Shown: positions 1 through 7,704 of the stretch, piece by piece | How positions within the stretch are numbered: the first letter of the stretch is position 1 | Layout of the letters: every line of letters starts with the position of its first letter | Assembly: GCF_037996765.1 (NCBI RefSeq) | Contig: NZ_JBBNAD010000004.1 | Location: 434,001 to 498,000, forward strand | Source: Bdellovibrio sp. GT3 | Lineage (GTDB): Bacteria > Bdellovibrionota > Bdellovibrionia > Bdellovibrionales > Bdellovibrionaceae | Length of the DNA stretch: 64,000 nt | Direction: 5' to 3' | Translations under genes and position numbers: made by a program | Notes under the pieces: model-generated | What the model was told of the DNA's origin: nothing | The model's database searches: none | The model's input: the letters and a program-made list of their open reading frames with translations, nothing else

Positions 1-111
1 AAATTTCAAGAGTACGATAGCTCCATCCTCGGTCTCTATGATCTCTTCAATGTCGTGAAGAAAGGTTATCGTTAGATCGTTTTCTGAAATCGAATTTTTG
101 GAAATTTTCAT
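1..111 (-). CDS. Partial gene coupled to the toxin-like gene; candidate immunity protein
   Basis: Only the first 37 codons lie in the window; the gene runs off the left edge. Its ATG (111-109) shares one base with the TAA stop of the upstream toxin-like gene (TAATG overlap), so the two are probably translationally coupled. The visible N-terminus is MKISKNSISENDLTITFLHD followed by an acidic stretch, with no signal peptide, so the product appears cytoplasmic. I do not recognise the family. A small cytoplasmic protein directly downstream of a polymorphic toxin is the classic place for an immunity gene, but that role is inferred from position alone. Confidence 0.6.
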   Translation of the reverse strand, partial: MKISKNSISENDLTITFLHDIEEIIETEDGAIVLLKF

Positions 112-1469
112 TATCTTACTCTCCCATCAATTTTCGAAGGTCGCCCGAAGTATTCTGGTGTGATGTTTCCCTTTATTAAATACTGACTACTGAATCGGGA
201 ACTACTCGAATTAAAACTTGGGGCAACTCGCCCTTTGTACAATACTGTGCCGGCCGGTAATTTATTAAGTTCTAAAGTGTGCGTCGGAATAAAAGGGAGT
301 GCCAGTTTATCTTGTATTTCCTTGGCAGTTAGGCCTTTGATTTCTCTTGTTTCAGTGATCCACTTTCCCATAGAGTTTTTTTCAGTTTCATTGAAGGCTC
401 GTGAAAATGTACCAGCTGGTATGACATCGCTAGTAGTGAATTCATAAACTTTTGTGCCGGGTTTGAAAGCGTCTTGGGCGTAGCCCAACTCTCTGTTGAT
501 TTCTTCTGCTGTTCTGACTTTTACCGAGTGCAGTGTTTTGTTGAGAGTCCCCGGTAAATGCCCCAGCTTTTCTGCGCGTTGTAGAAGGCGAGCCCCGGCG
601 ATAGCGAAGGAACCAATTGCCGGAGTTAAGGCGCCAATAACGGCCCAAGTTCTTTCCGAATTGGAAAGAGGACGGCTTTCCAATAAAGATTTTCCAGTAA
701 GAGCTTCGTAAATATCCCTTGGCCAACCAATTGGGCTAAAACCAACTGCAATGTCTAACGCCGCTTTTACAAGCTCCTTGGATGCAGCAGTTAGTTTGAA
801 CGCCTCTTTCAACTCACCACGGTGTGCAGTTTCGTGGGAAAGTGATTGTAGAGTTTTGGCTTCCGCAAGCAGTCTTTGAGATTCGGGCTTTGCGCTACCA
901 TTAATTGACTCATGGGCCTCGGCCATTTTTTTGTTGAGCTGATTCTGAAGTTTTGCGAAAGTCGTACCTTGCCCATAAGTGCTGCCTTCTTCATAGGTCC
1001 AATTGGGTGCGCCTTGAAATTTCCAGAATTCCTGACCGTAGCCTTTTTCAGCGCAGGTGTATGTGCCGGCACATTCCAACAGGCCTTTGACTGTCAGAAG
1101 TTTGCCTTCCGGTGTTTTGACGAAGTTGTCAGTATCAAAGCCGAAATGTTGAGAGGAGGGTTTGTCGGCACCATGAAATCCATGGTCGCGACTTTCCCAG
1201 TCAGAGCGGTCAAAGTCTCCATTTTCGTGTTGGTCGCCACGGTCGTGGTCGGGAGGGCCATCGTCATCATAGTCCCCACGGCCATCATCACCGCTGTCAT
1301 CACAACCAGAACCAACGCAGTTGCCATCATCATAGCCGTCGTAGTCTTCGCCGGGAGTGACGACATCAGGTGGATCATCGGAAAAATCGAAATCAAGATT
1401 GGCTTGGGCGGCACCAGAAAAGCAGATTTGAAAAGCTAAAACATATTTCAGCAGGGTCTTAAAAAACAT
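111..1469 (-). CDS. Secreted polymorphic-toxin-like protein
   Basis: A 452-residue protein. Residues 1-23 form a signal peptide (FSGAAQA cleavage region). Residues about 25-95 are a low-complexity Asp/Gly/His-rich stretch that may bind metal ions. A helical region follows, then residues about 238-300 (FSPIGWPRDIYEALTGKSLL, then LSNSERTWAVIGALTPAIGS) closely resemble the PT-TG pre-toxin domain that precedes toxin domains in polymorphic toxins. The last roughly 120 residues would be the effector: they contain PAGTFSRAF, KGLTAKEIQDKLALPFIPTH and PAGTVLYKGRVAP, a style seen in C-terminal toxin modules, but I cannot name the activity. The one-base overlap with the next gene fits a toxin/immunity pair. 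An HETAH (HExxH-like) sequence near residue 214 may be coincidental. Ribosome site AAAGGAG lies 6 bases before the ATG. Confidence 0.65.
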   Translation of the reverse strand: MFFKTLLKYVLAFQICFSGAAQANLDFDFSDDPPDVVTPGEDYDGYDDGNCVGSGCDDSGDDGRGDYDDDGPPDHDRGDQHENGDFDRSDWESRDHGFHGADKPSSQHFGFDTDNFVKTPEGKLLTVKGLLECAGTYTCAEKGYGQEFWKFQGAPNWTYEEGSTYGQGTTFAKLQNQLNKKMAEAHESINGSAKPESQRLLAEAKTLQSLSHETAHRGELKEAFKLTAASKELVKAALDIAVGFSPIGWPRDIYEALTGKSLLESRPLSNSERTWAVIGALTPAIGSFAIAGARLLQRAEKLGHLPGTLNKTLHSVKVRTAEEINRELGYAQDAFKPGTKVYEFTTSDVIPAGTFSRAFNETEKNSMGKWITETREIKGLTAKEIQDKLALPFIPTHTLELNKLPAGTVLYKGRVAPSFNSSSSRFSSQYLIKGNITPEYFGRPSKIDGRVR

Positions 1470-1470
1470 A

Positions 1471-1495
1471 AAGGGCTCCTTTGCAGGAACCCCTT
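1471..1495 (-). promoter_or_regulatory. Short hairpin covering the toxin gene's ribosome site
   Basis: On the minus strand the leader just before the ATG reads AAGGGGTTCC, a short loop, then GGAGCCCTT. AAGGG pairs with CCCTT and TCC with GGA, so the GGAG of the ribosome site is inside the stem. The stem is short and interrupted, so a regulatory role is tentative. Confidence 0.3.
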
Positions 1496-1602
1496 ATTTC
1501 ATGGAGCAGGCCATAGGTTTTTTAGCTCTACGGCTATACATTGAATTTGAGAGACGGGCTGTACGGAGTGTCGGACAGCTTTCTAGGAACTAAGAATCTG
1601 CG

Positions 1603-1956
1603 CTAGAGGCGTTCGCAAGTGGGTTCGGCGCGGCAGCTGGAGGCGAAAGAGCCCTCAATACAGGCGTTGCTTGCAATCGCGGCGGCTTCAACGCGGCTCT
1701 CGGCTTTTCCTTGGAATGTTTTACCCCAAGTCGAATCTTTCAGGACGCAAACCCAACCCCTGCTTTGTTCGGGGGCTCCGTATTCCAGTCGTTCTAATCT
1801 TTGTGAAAGTTGATAAACTTTGGATTCCAACTGATAAACCCGTCGTTGCAAATCCTGATCGCCGCGCATGTCTCCACGAGATTGAGCGACTGAGGGCATT
1901 GCGATCAACAAAGTCGCCATGGAAACAAAAACAGCAAAAGTACGTCGCATAAACAT
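1603..1956 (-). CDS. Small exported coiled-coil protein
   Basis: A 117-residue protein. Residues 1-25 are a signal peptide (MPSVAQS cleavage region). Residues about 33-60 show a heptad pattern (LQRRVYQLESKVYQLSQRLE), so a short coiled coil is expected. The C-terminal half has WVCVLKDSTWGKTFQGKAES and four cysteines (WVC, NAC, SSC, PTC) that could form disulphides in the periplasm. The family is not recognised beyond a small exported protein. It is transcribed towards the toxin-like gene, with about 130 bases between them, so it may or may not share a transcript. Confidence 0.7.
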   Translation of the reverse strand: MFMRRTFAVFVSMATLLIAMPSVAQSRGDMRGDQDLQRRVYQLESKVYQLSQRLERLEYGAPEQSRGWVCVLKDSTWGKTFQGKAESRVEAAAIASNACIEGSFASSCRAEPTCERL

Positions 1957-2027
1957 AAGAACCCCCAGTGGTTTAAAAGTGCCTTCAACAGCGAAGGTGA
2001 AAACCTCTAAAGCAATAGGGATGCCAA

Positions 2028-2058
2028 TTCAAACAGGGCCATTGTGACCCTGTTTGAA
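2028..2058. terminator. Perfect 11-bp inverted repeat, probable terminator
   Basis: TTCAAACAGGG (2028-2038) and CCCTGTTTGAA (2048-2058) are perfectly complementary around a 9-base loop. It lies just after the stop of the 57-codon minus-strand gene and upstream of the 117-residue protein gene. There is no long T-run, so it is a weak or factor-assisted terminator, or an RNA-stabilising stem. Confidence 0.5.
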
Positions 2059-2076
2059 GGAAGTGAAATTACGATA

Positions 2077-2250
2077 TCACTTTAAATTGCGGAGTAGGGT
2101 GACAGGACAGACACCAGCCTTGCAGCACAAGCGGTAGACTTCCTTGCGGGACACGGATGGCGATAGCAATCCGTTAATAAGATTTAAAGTCTCCATCGAG
2201 ACGACAGAGATTTTGCATTCGGTTCCAGAGATCAGCTGCACTAGGCTCAC
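2077..2250 (-). CDS. Small 57-residue protein with helix-turn-helix-like C-terminus
   Basis: A GTG start at 2250 is preceded by a strong ribosome site, GGAGG at 2260-2256, five bases away. The 57-residue product has no signal peptide. Its second half (SVSRKEVYRLCCKAGVCPVT) has a helix-turn-helix feel and a CC..C cysteine cluster. A perfect inverted repeat follows the stop codon. The good ribosome site and terminator-like stem support a real gene; the size leaves doubt. No function is recognised. Confidence 0.4.
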   Translation of the reverse strand: MSLVQLISGTECKISVVSMETLNLINGLLSPSVSRKEVYRLCCKAGVCPVTLLRNLK

Positions 2251-2385
2251 GGGCACCTCCAACTTTTATAGGTTAGAAAGCTCTTCGGCAGATATCCAAG
2301 ATTTTGAAAGTCATTCTCGTTTATGAAAGCCCATTGAGAACCTAACGACAACTGACTGAGAAAAGGCCCCGCTAAAGGTCTGGTG

Positions 2386-2421
2386 TATGCGTTTTGCGCA
2401 TATTCGGATTCTTATTATGCG
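2386..2421. promoter_or_regulatory. TATGCG half-sites, possible operator
   Basis: TATGCG (2386-2391) and CGCATA (2397-2402) form a perfect 6-bp dyad with a 5-base spacer, and a third TATGCG follows at 2416-2421. They lie in the otherwise empty stretch between two divergent small genes (2250 leftwards, 2478 rightwards), the usual place for a shared operator. No clear -35/-10 pair could be fixed. Confidence 0.25.
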
Positions 2422-2477
2422 TTGGAGATATTGGCTAAGAATGCCGTATATTGGTCAAATGAAAGGAGGCATTAGGA

Positions 2478-2576
2478 ATGCTTAAGCTACTAGAAACAAT
2501 CAAAGCTAAAATGACTTTGAACTTGAACGAAAAAGAAAATTCGACGCTTTTATCTTGTCTTGCAAATCTGCACTAA
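2478..2576 (+). CDS. Very small ORF (32 residues) with strong ribosome site
   Basis: ATG at 2478 is preceded by AAAGGAGG with 8 bases of spacing, close to an ideal Shine-Dalgarno. The product begins MLKLLETIKAKMTLNLNEKE and ends in SCLANLH; it is lysine- and leucine-rich, with no signal peptide, and is probably amphipathic helical. No family is recognised. The ribosome site is the main evidence; nothing else occupies 2263-2681. Confidence 0.4.
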   Translation: MLKLLETIKAKMTLNLNEKENSTLLSCLANLH

Positions 2577-2681
2577 TAGACATCTCTTATTTGGCGCACG
2601 GTAAACTTCGCGCCGATTCAAAACACCAGAAATAAATCCCACTTATCACGTGTAAAATAAATCCTGGTGTTCTTTAAAGCT

Positions 2682-4091
2682 CTACTTAAACCCGAATAGT
2701 TTTTGTGACTTGATTGCAGAAACCACTTTCTGCGGAACGAACTGCTCCCAGCGTGAATCCCCGGATTCGATCATCTTTATCACGTCGCTGGAGTGCAGGT
2801 AGTCTGCAGTTTCATCACAGCCTGACACATCTACGATCTGTTTGCTTTCCACGAAGTAAGCGTAGATGTGGCGCAGGTGAGCCTTCGGAAAAAAGCTCTT
2901 GGTGGTCATGCATAGATCCGGAGTCTTGTGAGGATAAACGTACACTTTGGTTTTTTGCTCCAAAAGTTTACCCAAGCCCTCAAGCAAGCCGCCCTCCAGG
3001 TTCTTATAGTGCGACTCTTCAAACAGTTTTTCCAGATGACTGGCGCCGATGATCAAAGCCATCAGGTTTTGATTGTAACGGCGGATAAATCTTTTCAGCA
3101 TATAGAACAAACGGAAATTTGAAATCATCACATGGTAACCGAGGCTGGTCAGAACCTCCACGCGCGCCAAAAAGTCAGACTCGTTCACATGGCCGTCAGT
3201 GGTCAGATTGTGCATTGTCAATTCCATGACGGGCAGGACTTCCAAATCCTTGCCTTCCATGTTTTTCACGTCCGCCTTCATTTGCGTAATGCCTTTTTGG
3301 ATGACGTCAATGTGCGTGCTTGTGACTGGGCGGAATGTGCCTCGTTGAATCAACAGGGATTTGCCATAGACCGCGTCAGCGACATTCAGGATTTCGTTCT
3401 TTGGTGAGAACATAATCGCTTCAGCCAAACCACGGCGTACCAACTCCAGGTTCATCAGGCGATTGTCGAAGTGGGCAACGGCCGGGCCGTTGAATTTGAT
3501 CACATCGATAACGACTTGGCCTTCTTTCAGATTTTCAACCAGACTTGGGACAAAGGAGTCCGTGTCGGCCAAACCATAGAAAGCGCAAAACAGCAAATTC
3601 ACACCCAGAATACCCAAGGACTCCTGTTGTTGCAGACGGTGACGATCCAGCATGCGCACATGCAGGATGATTTCGTTTGCCGGGCCCCCTGGGGTTGCCT
3701 GAAAGCGCACGCCCATCCAGCCATGGGATTGCTTGTTGGAGCTCACTGATGCAGTTGCGACCGTTGAAGCAAATGAAAAGAAACAGGTGCTGCCACCGCG
3801 GGGAGCACTCAGGCGCTCAATCAGGAGTTTGTATTCATGATCGAGCATTTTCTCAAGGCGAGGTTCGCAGACATAGCGGCCATTGGCTTCGCGGCCGTAG
3901 ATTTCATCGCTGACAATCATGTCATAGGCAGAAATGGTTTTGGCGATGGTCTGAGAGGCTTTTCCCGCCTGAAAGAAATGACGGGCGACTTCCTGGCCGG
4001 CACCAATTTCAGCAAAGGCCCCATAACGACTTAGATCGTTGTTGATTTTCAAAGCTTTACTGACAGTCGTTGCGCAGGAAGCATCAGTCAT
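2682..4091 (-). CDS. Conserved 469-residue protein, function unknown
   Basis: A long cytoplasmic protein without signal peptide. The N-terminal block with GAFAEIGAGQEVARHFFQAG and TIAKTISAYDM is one I recognise as a widespread conserved family in bacteria, annotated inconsistently and without agreed function. It is typical in length and looks intact. Its ATG overlaps by one base the TAA of the DUF502 gene upstream (TAATG at 4091), so the two are probably co-translated and may act together at the membrane. Nucleotide-related names sometimes attached to the family are not supported by any motif I can see here. Confidence 0.8.
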   Translation of the reverse strand: MTDASCATTVSKALKINNDLSRYGAFAEIGAGQEVARHFFQAGKASQTIAKTISAYDMIVSDEIYGREANGRYVCEPRLEKMLDHEYKLLIERLSAPRGGSTCFFSFASTVATASVSSNKQSHGWMGVRFQATPGGPANEIILHVRMLDRHRLQQQESLGILGVNLLFCAFYGLADTDSFVPSLVENLKEGQVVIDVIKFNGPAVAHFDNRLMNLELVRRGLAEAIMFSPKNEILNVADAVYGKSLLIQRGTFRPVTSTHIDVIQKGITQMKADVKNMEGKDLEVLPVMELTMHNLTTDGHVNESDFLARVEVLTSLGYHVMISNFRLFYMLKRFIRRYNQNLMALIIGASHLEKLFEESHYKNLEGGLLEGLGKLLEQKTKVYVYPHKTPDLCMTTKSFFPKAHLRHIYAYFVESKQIVDVSGCDETADYLHSSDVIKMIESGDSRWEQFVPQKVVSAIKSQKLFGFK

Positions 4092-4696
4092 TACTTATCT
4101 CCTTCATGCTTTTCAGCCTTTACCCAGCCTGTAATGGCAAGACTCATGGCTTTTTCGATCGGAATATCAATTGGTGTGATGCGATTGCGAGGCACCAGCA
4201 ATGTGAAGCCCCCCAAGCCGTAGCTCATAGGAATATAAACTGAAACCTTTTCGTTGGCTTGGGCGTGGATCGCCGGAATATCCGTGAAGTGCTCACGAGT
4301 GACCAAACCCATGGCGCGAATGCCGTTGTCATTGATATCGACCAAAACCACGGTCTGCATGCCGCCACCGGGACCTGCACCTTTGGAGAACATATTCATC
4401 AGGTCGCGCAGAGGGCTGTAAACCGCTTTGATTAACGGAACCTGAGTAAGTCTTTGTTCAAGCTTATGGAAGAGCCCCGCAGCAAGGAGGTTGTTCAACA
4501 GGAAGCCCAGGATGAAGATCAGTACAATCGTCAGCAAAAAGCCCAGGCCTGGAATGTAAACCGGCATGAACTGGCGGAGAGTATCGCCCAGGATGCTGTC
4601 CACAATAGAAACGCCGGCATAGATGATATAAATCGTCAGCGCGATCGGAAGGAAGGTTACGAGACCTTGCAAGAAAATTTTCTGAAGCTGTTTCAT
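4091..4696 (-). CDS. DUF502 family inner-membrane protein
   Basis: A 201-residue protein. Two hydrophobic helices lie near the N-terminus (residues about 10-30 and 50-75: VTFLPIALTIYIIYAGVSIV and PGLGFLLTIVLIFILGFLLN). A soluble domain follows with PLIKAVYSPLRDLMNMF and VYIPMSYGLGGFTLLVPRN, both characteristic of the DUF502 family. The family's role is unknown; plant relatives (LIKE COV) affect vascular patterning. It is first in a two-gene unit with the 469-residue protein. Confidence 0.85.
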   Translation of the reverse strand: MKQLQKIFLQGLVTFLPIALTIYIIYAGVSIVDSILGDTLRQFMPVYIPGLGFLLTIVLIFILGFLLNNLLAAGLFHKLEQRLTQVPLIKAVYSPLRDLMNMFSKGAGPGGGMQTVVLVDINDNGIRAMGLVTREHFTDIPAIHAQANEKVSVYIPMSYGLGGFTLLVPRNRITPIDIPIEKAMSLAITGWVKAEKHEGDK

Positions 4697-4861
4697 AGCT
4701 GGATGGTGTCCTTGTCTCCGAATGTATCGGTAAAAAATTAATATCAGCTTAGTGTAATGGCATCAAGGTCTTACGCTTGTCTCAAAATAGGTCACTATTT
4801 TTTGCTCATTATTCCTGGACCCGCAGCCGAATAGATATTGTTCAATTTCTAAGGAGAAACC

Positions 4862-6772
4862 GTGAAACGCATTGTAATAGGTTTCATAGCTTTGACTCTT
4901 ACATTCGCAGGGACAGCGTTCGCACAAATGTCGACCGTCGTTCCGGGTGAATATATCGTTAAGGTGCGCAACAGCTCTACGGGTGTAAACCAGCAGGGTG
5001 TTCGTGCGCGACTTGCGCAAAGAGTCACTATGAGAGGCGCCTACAGTAAGCTAGGTATGTATCACGTTTCAGTCCGTTCTTTAGCTTCAGCCGCCGAAGA
5101 GGTTGCTGATCTTAAAAATGACCCGGATATCGAATATGTGGAGCCAAATTACGTTTGGTCTACATCCGGGACTGTGGCCAGTGAAACCGCTACGCAAGGG
5201 TGGTCGCTGCAGCAGCTCTTCAATATGAATTCGATCTTGATGGGGGCAAACGCCTACAGCCAGACTTATATGTCTTCGGCACCCATTATCTCGGCCAATA
5301 TTCAATTGACGAGTGCTTGGTCGCAATCCAGTTCTTTGGCTTCCAACTCAGGAAAAGTTGTCGTTGCAGTCGTGGATTCAGGTTTGGATACCACTCACAC
5401 CGTATTTAAAGCCTATAAAGCGGATGGTACCGGTGGTTCAGGTGCACTCTGGGTGAATGCTGCTGAAGCTAATGGTGTTCCGGGCGTTGATGACGACGGA
5501 AATGGCTTTGTCGATGATATCAATGGCTGGAACTTTACTAATAACTCTCCCAATGTGATGGATGACAACAATCACGGTACCCACGTTGCCGGGATTGTAA
5601 TTGGTGCGGGACTTAATATATTTCAACGTCCTTTGCCAGAATCCAAAATCATCATCATGCCAGTGAAATCCCTGAAAGCGGATGGCTCGGGTACAACGGC
5701 ATATGCAATTAGAGCGATTGATTACGCTGTGGATAACGGTGCCCAAGTGATCAACAACTCATGGGGTGGTGCAAACTATTCCAGAGCTTTGTTGGATTCA
5801 TTAGCGGCTGCTTATAACAAAGGCATTCTGATTGTGAATGCAGCAGGTAACTATAACAGTAATAACGACAGCCTGCCGATGTATCCGGCAAACTATGATT
5901 TGCCAAGTGCAGTATCTGTGGCATCTGTGGATATCAACGATGTTCGATCTGACTTTTCAAACTTCGGTCGCAATACCGTTCACATTGCTTCGCCGGGTGA
6001 GGATATTCTAAGTACGATTCCTGGTGGTGGTTATAAATACATGTCAGGAACATCGATGGCGGCACCTTTGGTTGCTGGCGTAGCAGCTCTGGCATTGCGT
6101 GAAGAGCCTCAGTTGACGGGTTATCAAATTAAACAAAAACTTTTCCAAAGTGCCGACGTGATCTCGGGCCTTGCGAACTATGTAGCAACAAGTGCTCGCG
6201 TGGATTCAGGTCAGTTGATTCAAACTGTTCTGGCCAGCCATGGCGAACAGGCTTCACAGCCAGCTTTGGATGTATCACGCTTCCCAGCTTCTGAAGGGGC
6301 AGCAGGTGCGGCCGGCGGTTGCGGAACTATCACGACAGCGATCAACAATGGCCCTGGTGCCGGTGGTGCCAATCCAACTGCGGGTGTGGTGCTGGGTCTG
6401 ATGATGATCCCGATGGCAGTTTGGTTCATCCTTCGTCAGCGTGCGATGGAAAGTGACCCAAGAAACAAACGTCGTCACGAGCGCTTCAAAATGCAGTCGC
6501 AAATCAAAGTAATGGTCGGCGATCGCGAGCTTGTTGGTTCGATGAATACGATCTCTCAAGGTGGTTTGTCTTTCAACACCGATCAGGCATTGGAAAAAGG
6601 CGGTATCGTCACCATGCGAATCGCAAGCCCGGATGGAAACGAAATCATCGAGGTGCAGGGTCAGGTTGTATGGAGCGAAGCGAACCAATCCTACGGGGTG
6701 CAATTCGCCAACGCGAAACAGGGAACTCTGGCTATGATCCAACAGTGGACTTCGAACCTGGTAAGATCGTAG
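4862..6772 (+). CDS. Secreted subtilisin-like protease with transmembrane helix and C-terminal PilZ domain
   Basis: A 636-residue protein starting at GTG 4862 after AAGGAGAAACC. Residues 1-21 are a signal peptide. Residues about 28-97 look like an inhibitor-I9 propeptide. The S8 peptidase domain has the full catalytic set: Asp172 (AVVDSGLD), His238 (NHGTHVAGI), an oxyanion Asn (NAAGN) and Ser398 (GTSMAAPLVAG). A Gly/Ala-rich linker with GCGTI near residue 487 leads to a hydrophobic helix (about 507-525, AGVVLGLMMIPMAVWFILRQ). Residues about 535-636 form a PilZ domain with both c-di-GMP motifs, RxxxR in KRRHERF and NxSxxG in NTISQGG. The protease should face the periplasm and PilZ the cytoplasm. 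The linker plus helix resembles a GlyGly/Myxo-CTERM-like tail on which PilZ was added. A strong terminator follows. Confidence 0.9.
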   Translation: MKRIVIGFIALTLTFAGTAFAQMSTVVPGEYIVKVRNSSTGVNQQGVRARLAQRVTMRGAYSKLGMYHVSVRSLASAAEEVADLKNDPDIEYVEPNYVWSTSGTVASETATQGWSLQQLFNMNSILMGANAYSQTYMSSAPIISANIQLTSAWSQSSSLASNSGKVVVAVVDSGLDTTHTVFKAYKADGTGGSGALWVNAAEANGVPGVDDDGNGFVDDINGWNFTNNSPNVMDDNNHGTHVAGIVIGAGLNIFQRPLPESKIIIMPVKSLKADGSGTTAYAIRAIDYAVDNGAQVINNSWGGANYSRALLDSLAAAYNKGILIVNAAGNYNSNNDSLPMYPANYDLPSAVSVASVDINDVRSDFSNFGRNTVHIASPGEDILSTIPGGGYKYMSGTSMAAPLVAGVAALALREEPQLTGYQIKQKLFQSADVISGLANYVATSARVDSGQLIQTVLASHGEQASQPALDVSRFPASEGAAGAAGGCGTITTAINNGPGAGGANPTAGVVLGLMMIPMAVWFILRQRAMESDPRNKRRHERFKMQSQIKVMVGDRELVGSMNTISQGGLSFNTDQALEKGGIVTMRIASPDGNEIIEVQGQVVWSEANQSYGVQFANAKQGTLAMIQQWTSNLVRS

Positions 6773-6806
6773 GCCCAGACCTGCTCTAAAAAATAGAATC
6801 AACCTC

Positions 6807-6838
6807 AAGGGCTCCTGAATAAGGAGCCCTTTTTTTTA
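6807..6838 (+). terminator. Intrinsic terminator after the protease-PilZ gene
   Basis: AAGGGCTCC and GGAGCCCTT form a perfect 9-bp stem with a 7-base loop followed by eight Ts. Confidence 0.9.
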
Positions 6839-6892
6839 TTTTGCGCGCGCTCACGTTCCTTGATGAAATAAGACATAAATTTGGAGGGCGTT

Positions 6893-7669
6893 ATGAGCTC
6901 ATGGGATCTGCAGGGAAAAACGGCTGTTGTTTGTGGGGCCTCACAAGGTATTGGCGCGGCGACGGCGCAATTATTGGCCCAGCGTGGAGCTCGCGTAATT
7001 GCCTTGGCTCGCAACGAAGAAAAGCTAAAGGCACTGTTGGCATCGATTCCAGGAGAGGGGCACAAATATTTTGCCGTGGATCTGGCAGACACGGCGGAGC
7101 TTAAAAAGTTAATTCCAAAAATCTCGCAGGAAAAGATTCATATTCTGGTAAACAATTCGGGAGGTCCCAAAGGTGGGCCGTTGTTGGAAGTCTCTATCGA
7201 GGAGTTTGATGCGCCGATAAAGGCCCATCTGCATGCTGCGCATTTGCTGGTACAAGCAGTGGTGCCATTTATGAAATCCGTAAACTACGGTCGAATCGTC
7301 AATATTATTTCGACCTCGGTTAAAAATCCGATTCCGGGTTTGGGAGTTTCCAATACCGTTCGTGGTGCCATGGCAAGTTGGTCCAAAACTTTGGCGGGAG
7401 AGCTGGGGCCTTTTGGCATCACCGTCAATAATATGCTTCCGGGATATATCCGTACGGGGCGCATTGAATCTCTGATGGGGGCGGCGGCGCAAAAAACCGG
7501 AAATAGTATCGAGGAAGTCGAAGAGCAATGGATTAAGACTATTCCCGCTGGAAGAATCGGGGACCCAAGGGAGGCGGCAGAGGGCATTGCCTTCTTGGTG
7601 AGTCCGGCTGCATCCTATATTAATGGTATTAATCTGCCGGTGGATGGTGGTCGCACTCCATCCTTGTGA
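6893..7669 (+). CDS. SDR-family oxidoreductase with altered catalytic motif
   Basis: A 258-residue protein. I chose ATG 6893 because GGAGGG sits 4-5 bases before it; an upstream in-frame start at 6881 has no site. The Rossmann dinucleotide motif is clear (VVCGASQGIGAATA), as are the structural NNSG and the C-terminal NGINLPVDGG. The usual YxxxK active site is not present: the segment after the catalytic-region Ser reads GVSNTVRGAMASWSKTLAGE, with Ser and Arg where Tyr and Lys normally sit. This matches a known subgroup of non-canonical SDRs often labelled 3-oxoacyl-ACP reductase-like. Substrate is unknown. It is a single-gene unit. Confidence 0.85.
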   Translation: MSSWDLQGKTAVVCGASQGIGAATAQLLAQRGARVIALARNEEKLKALLASIPGEGHKYFAVDLADTAELKKLIPKISQEKIHILVNNSGGPKGGPLLEVSIEEFDAPIKAHLHAAHLLVQAVVPFMKSVNYGRIVNIISTSVKNPIPGLGVSNTVRGAMASWSKTLAGELGPFGITVNNMLPGYIRTGRIESLMGAAAQKTGNSIEEVEEQWIKTIPAGRIGDPREAAEGIAFLVSPAASYINGINLPVDGGRTPSL

Positions 7670-7678
7670 GTGCCCTGA

Positions 7679-7704
7679 AACGTCACCGGGTGACGTTGGG
7701 TGAC
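7679..7704. promoter_or_regulatory. Near-perfect dyad, probable operator
   Basis: AACGTCACC (7679-7687), one base, then GGTGACGTT (7689-7697) form a perfect 9-bp dyad with a 1-base centre, too tight for an RNA hairpin and typical of a dimeric repressor or activator site. A third GGTGAC follows at 7699-7704. It lies after the SDR stop and about 115 bases before the lipoprotein gene. Confidence 0.4.

Noticed and set aside
746-860. HETAH in the toxin-like protein as a zinc protease site
   Set aside because: The surrounding residues lack the hydrophobic pattern and third ligand expected, so it is probably chance.
912-1439. 175-codon plus-strand frame
   Set aside because: It lies opposite the Asp/Gly-rich toxin region; the reading is produced by biased codons and has no ribosome site.
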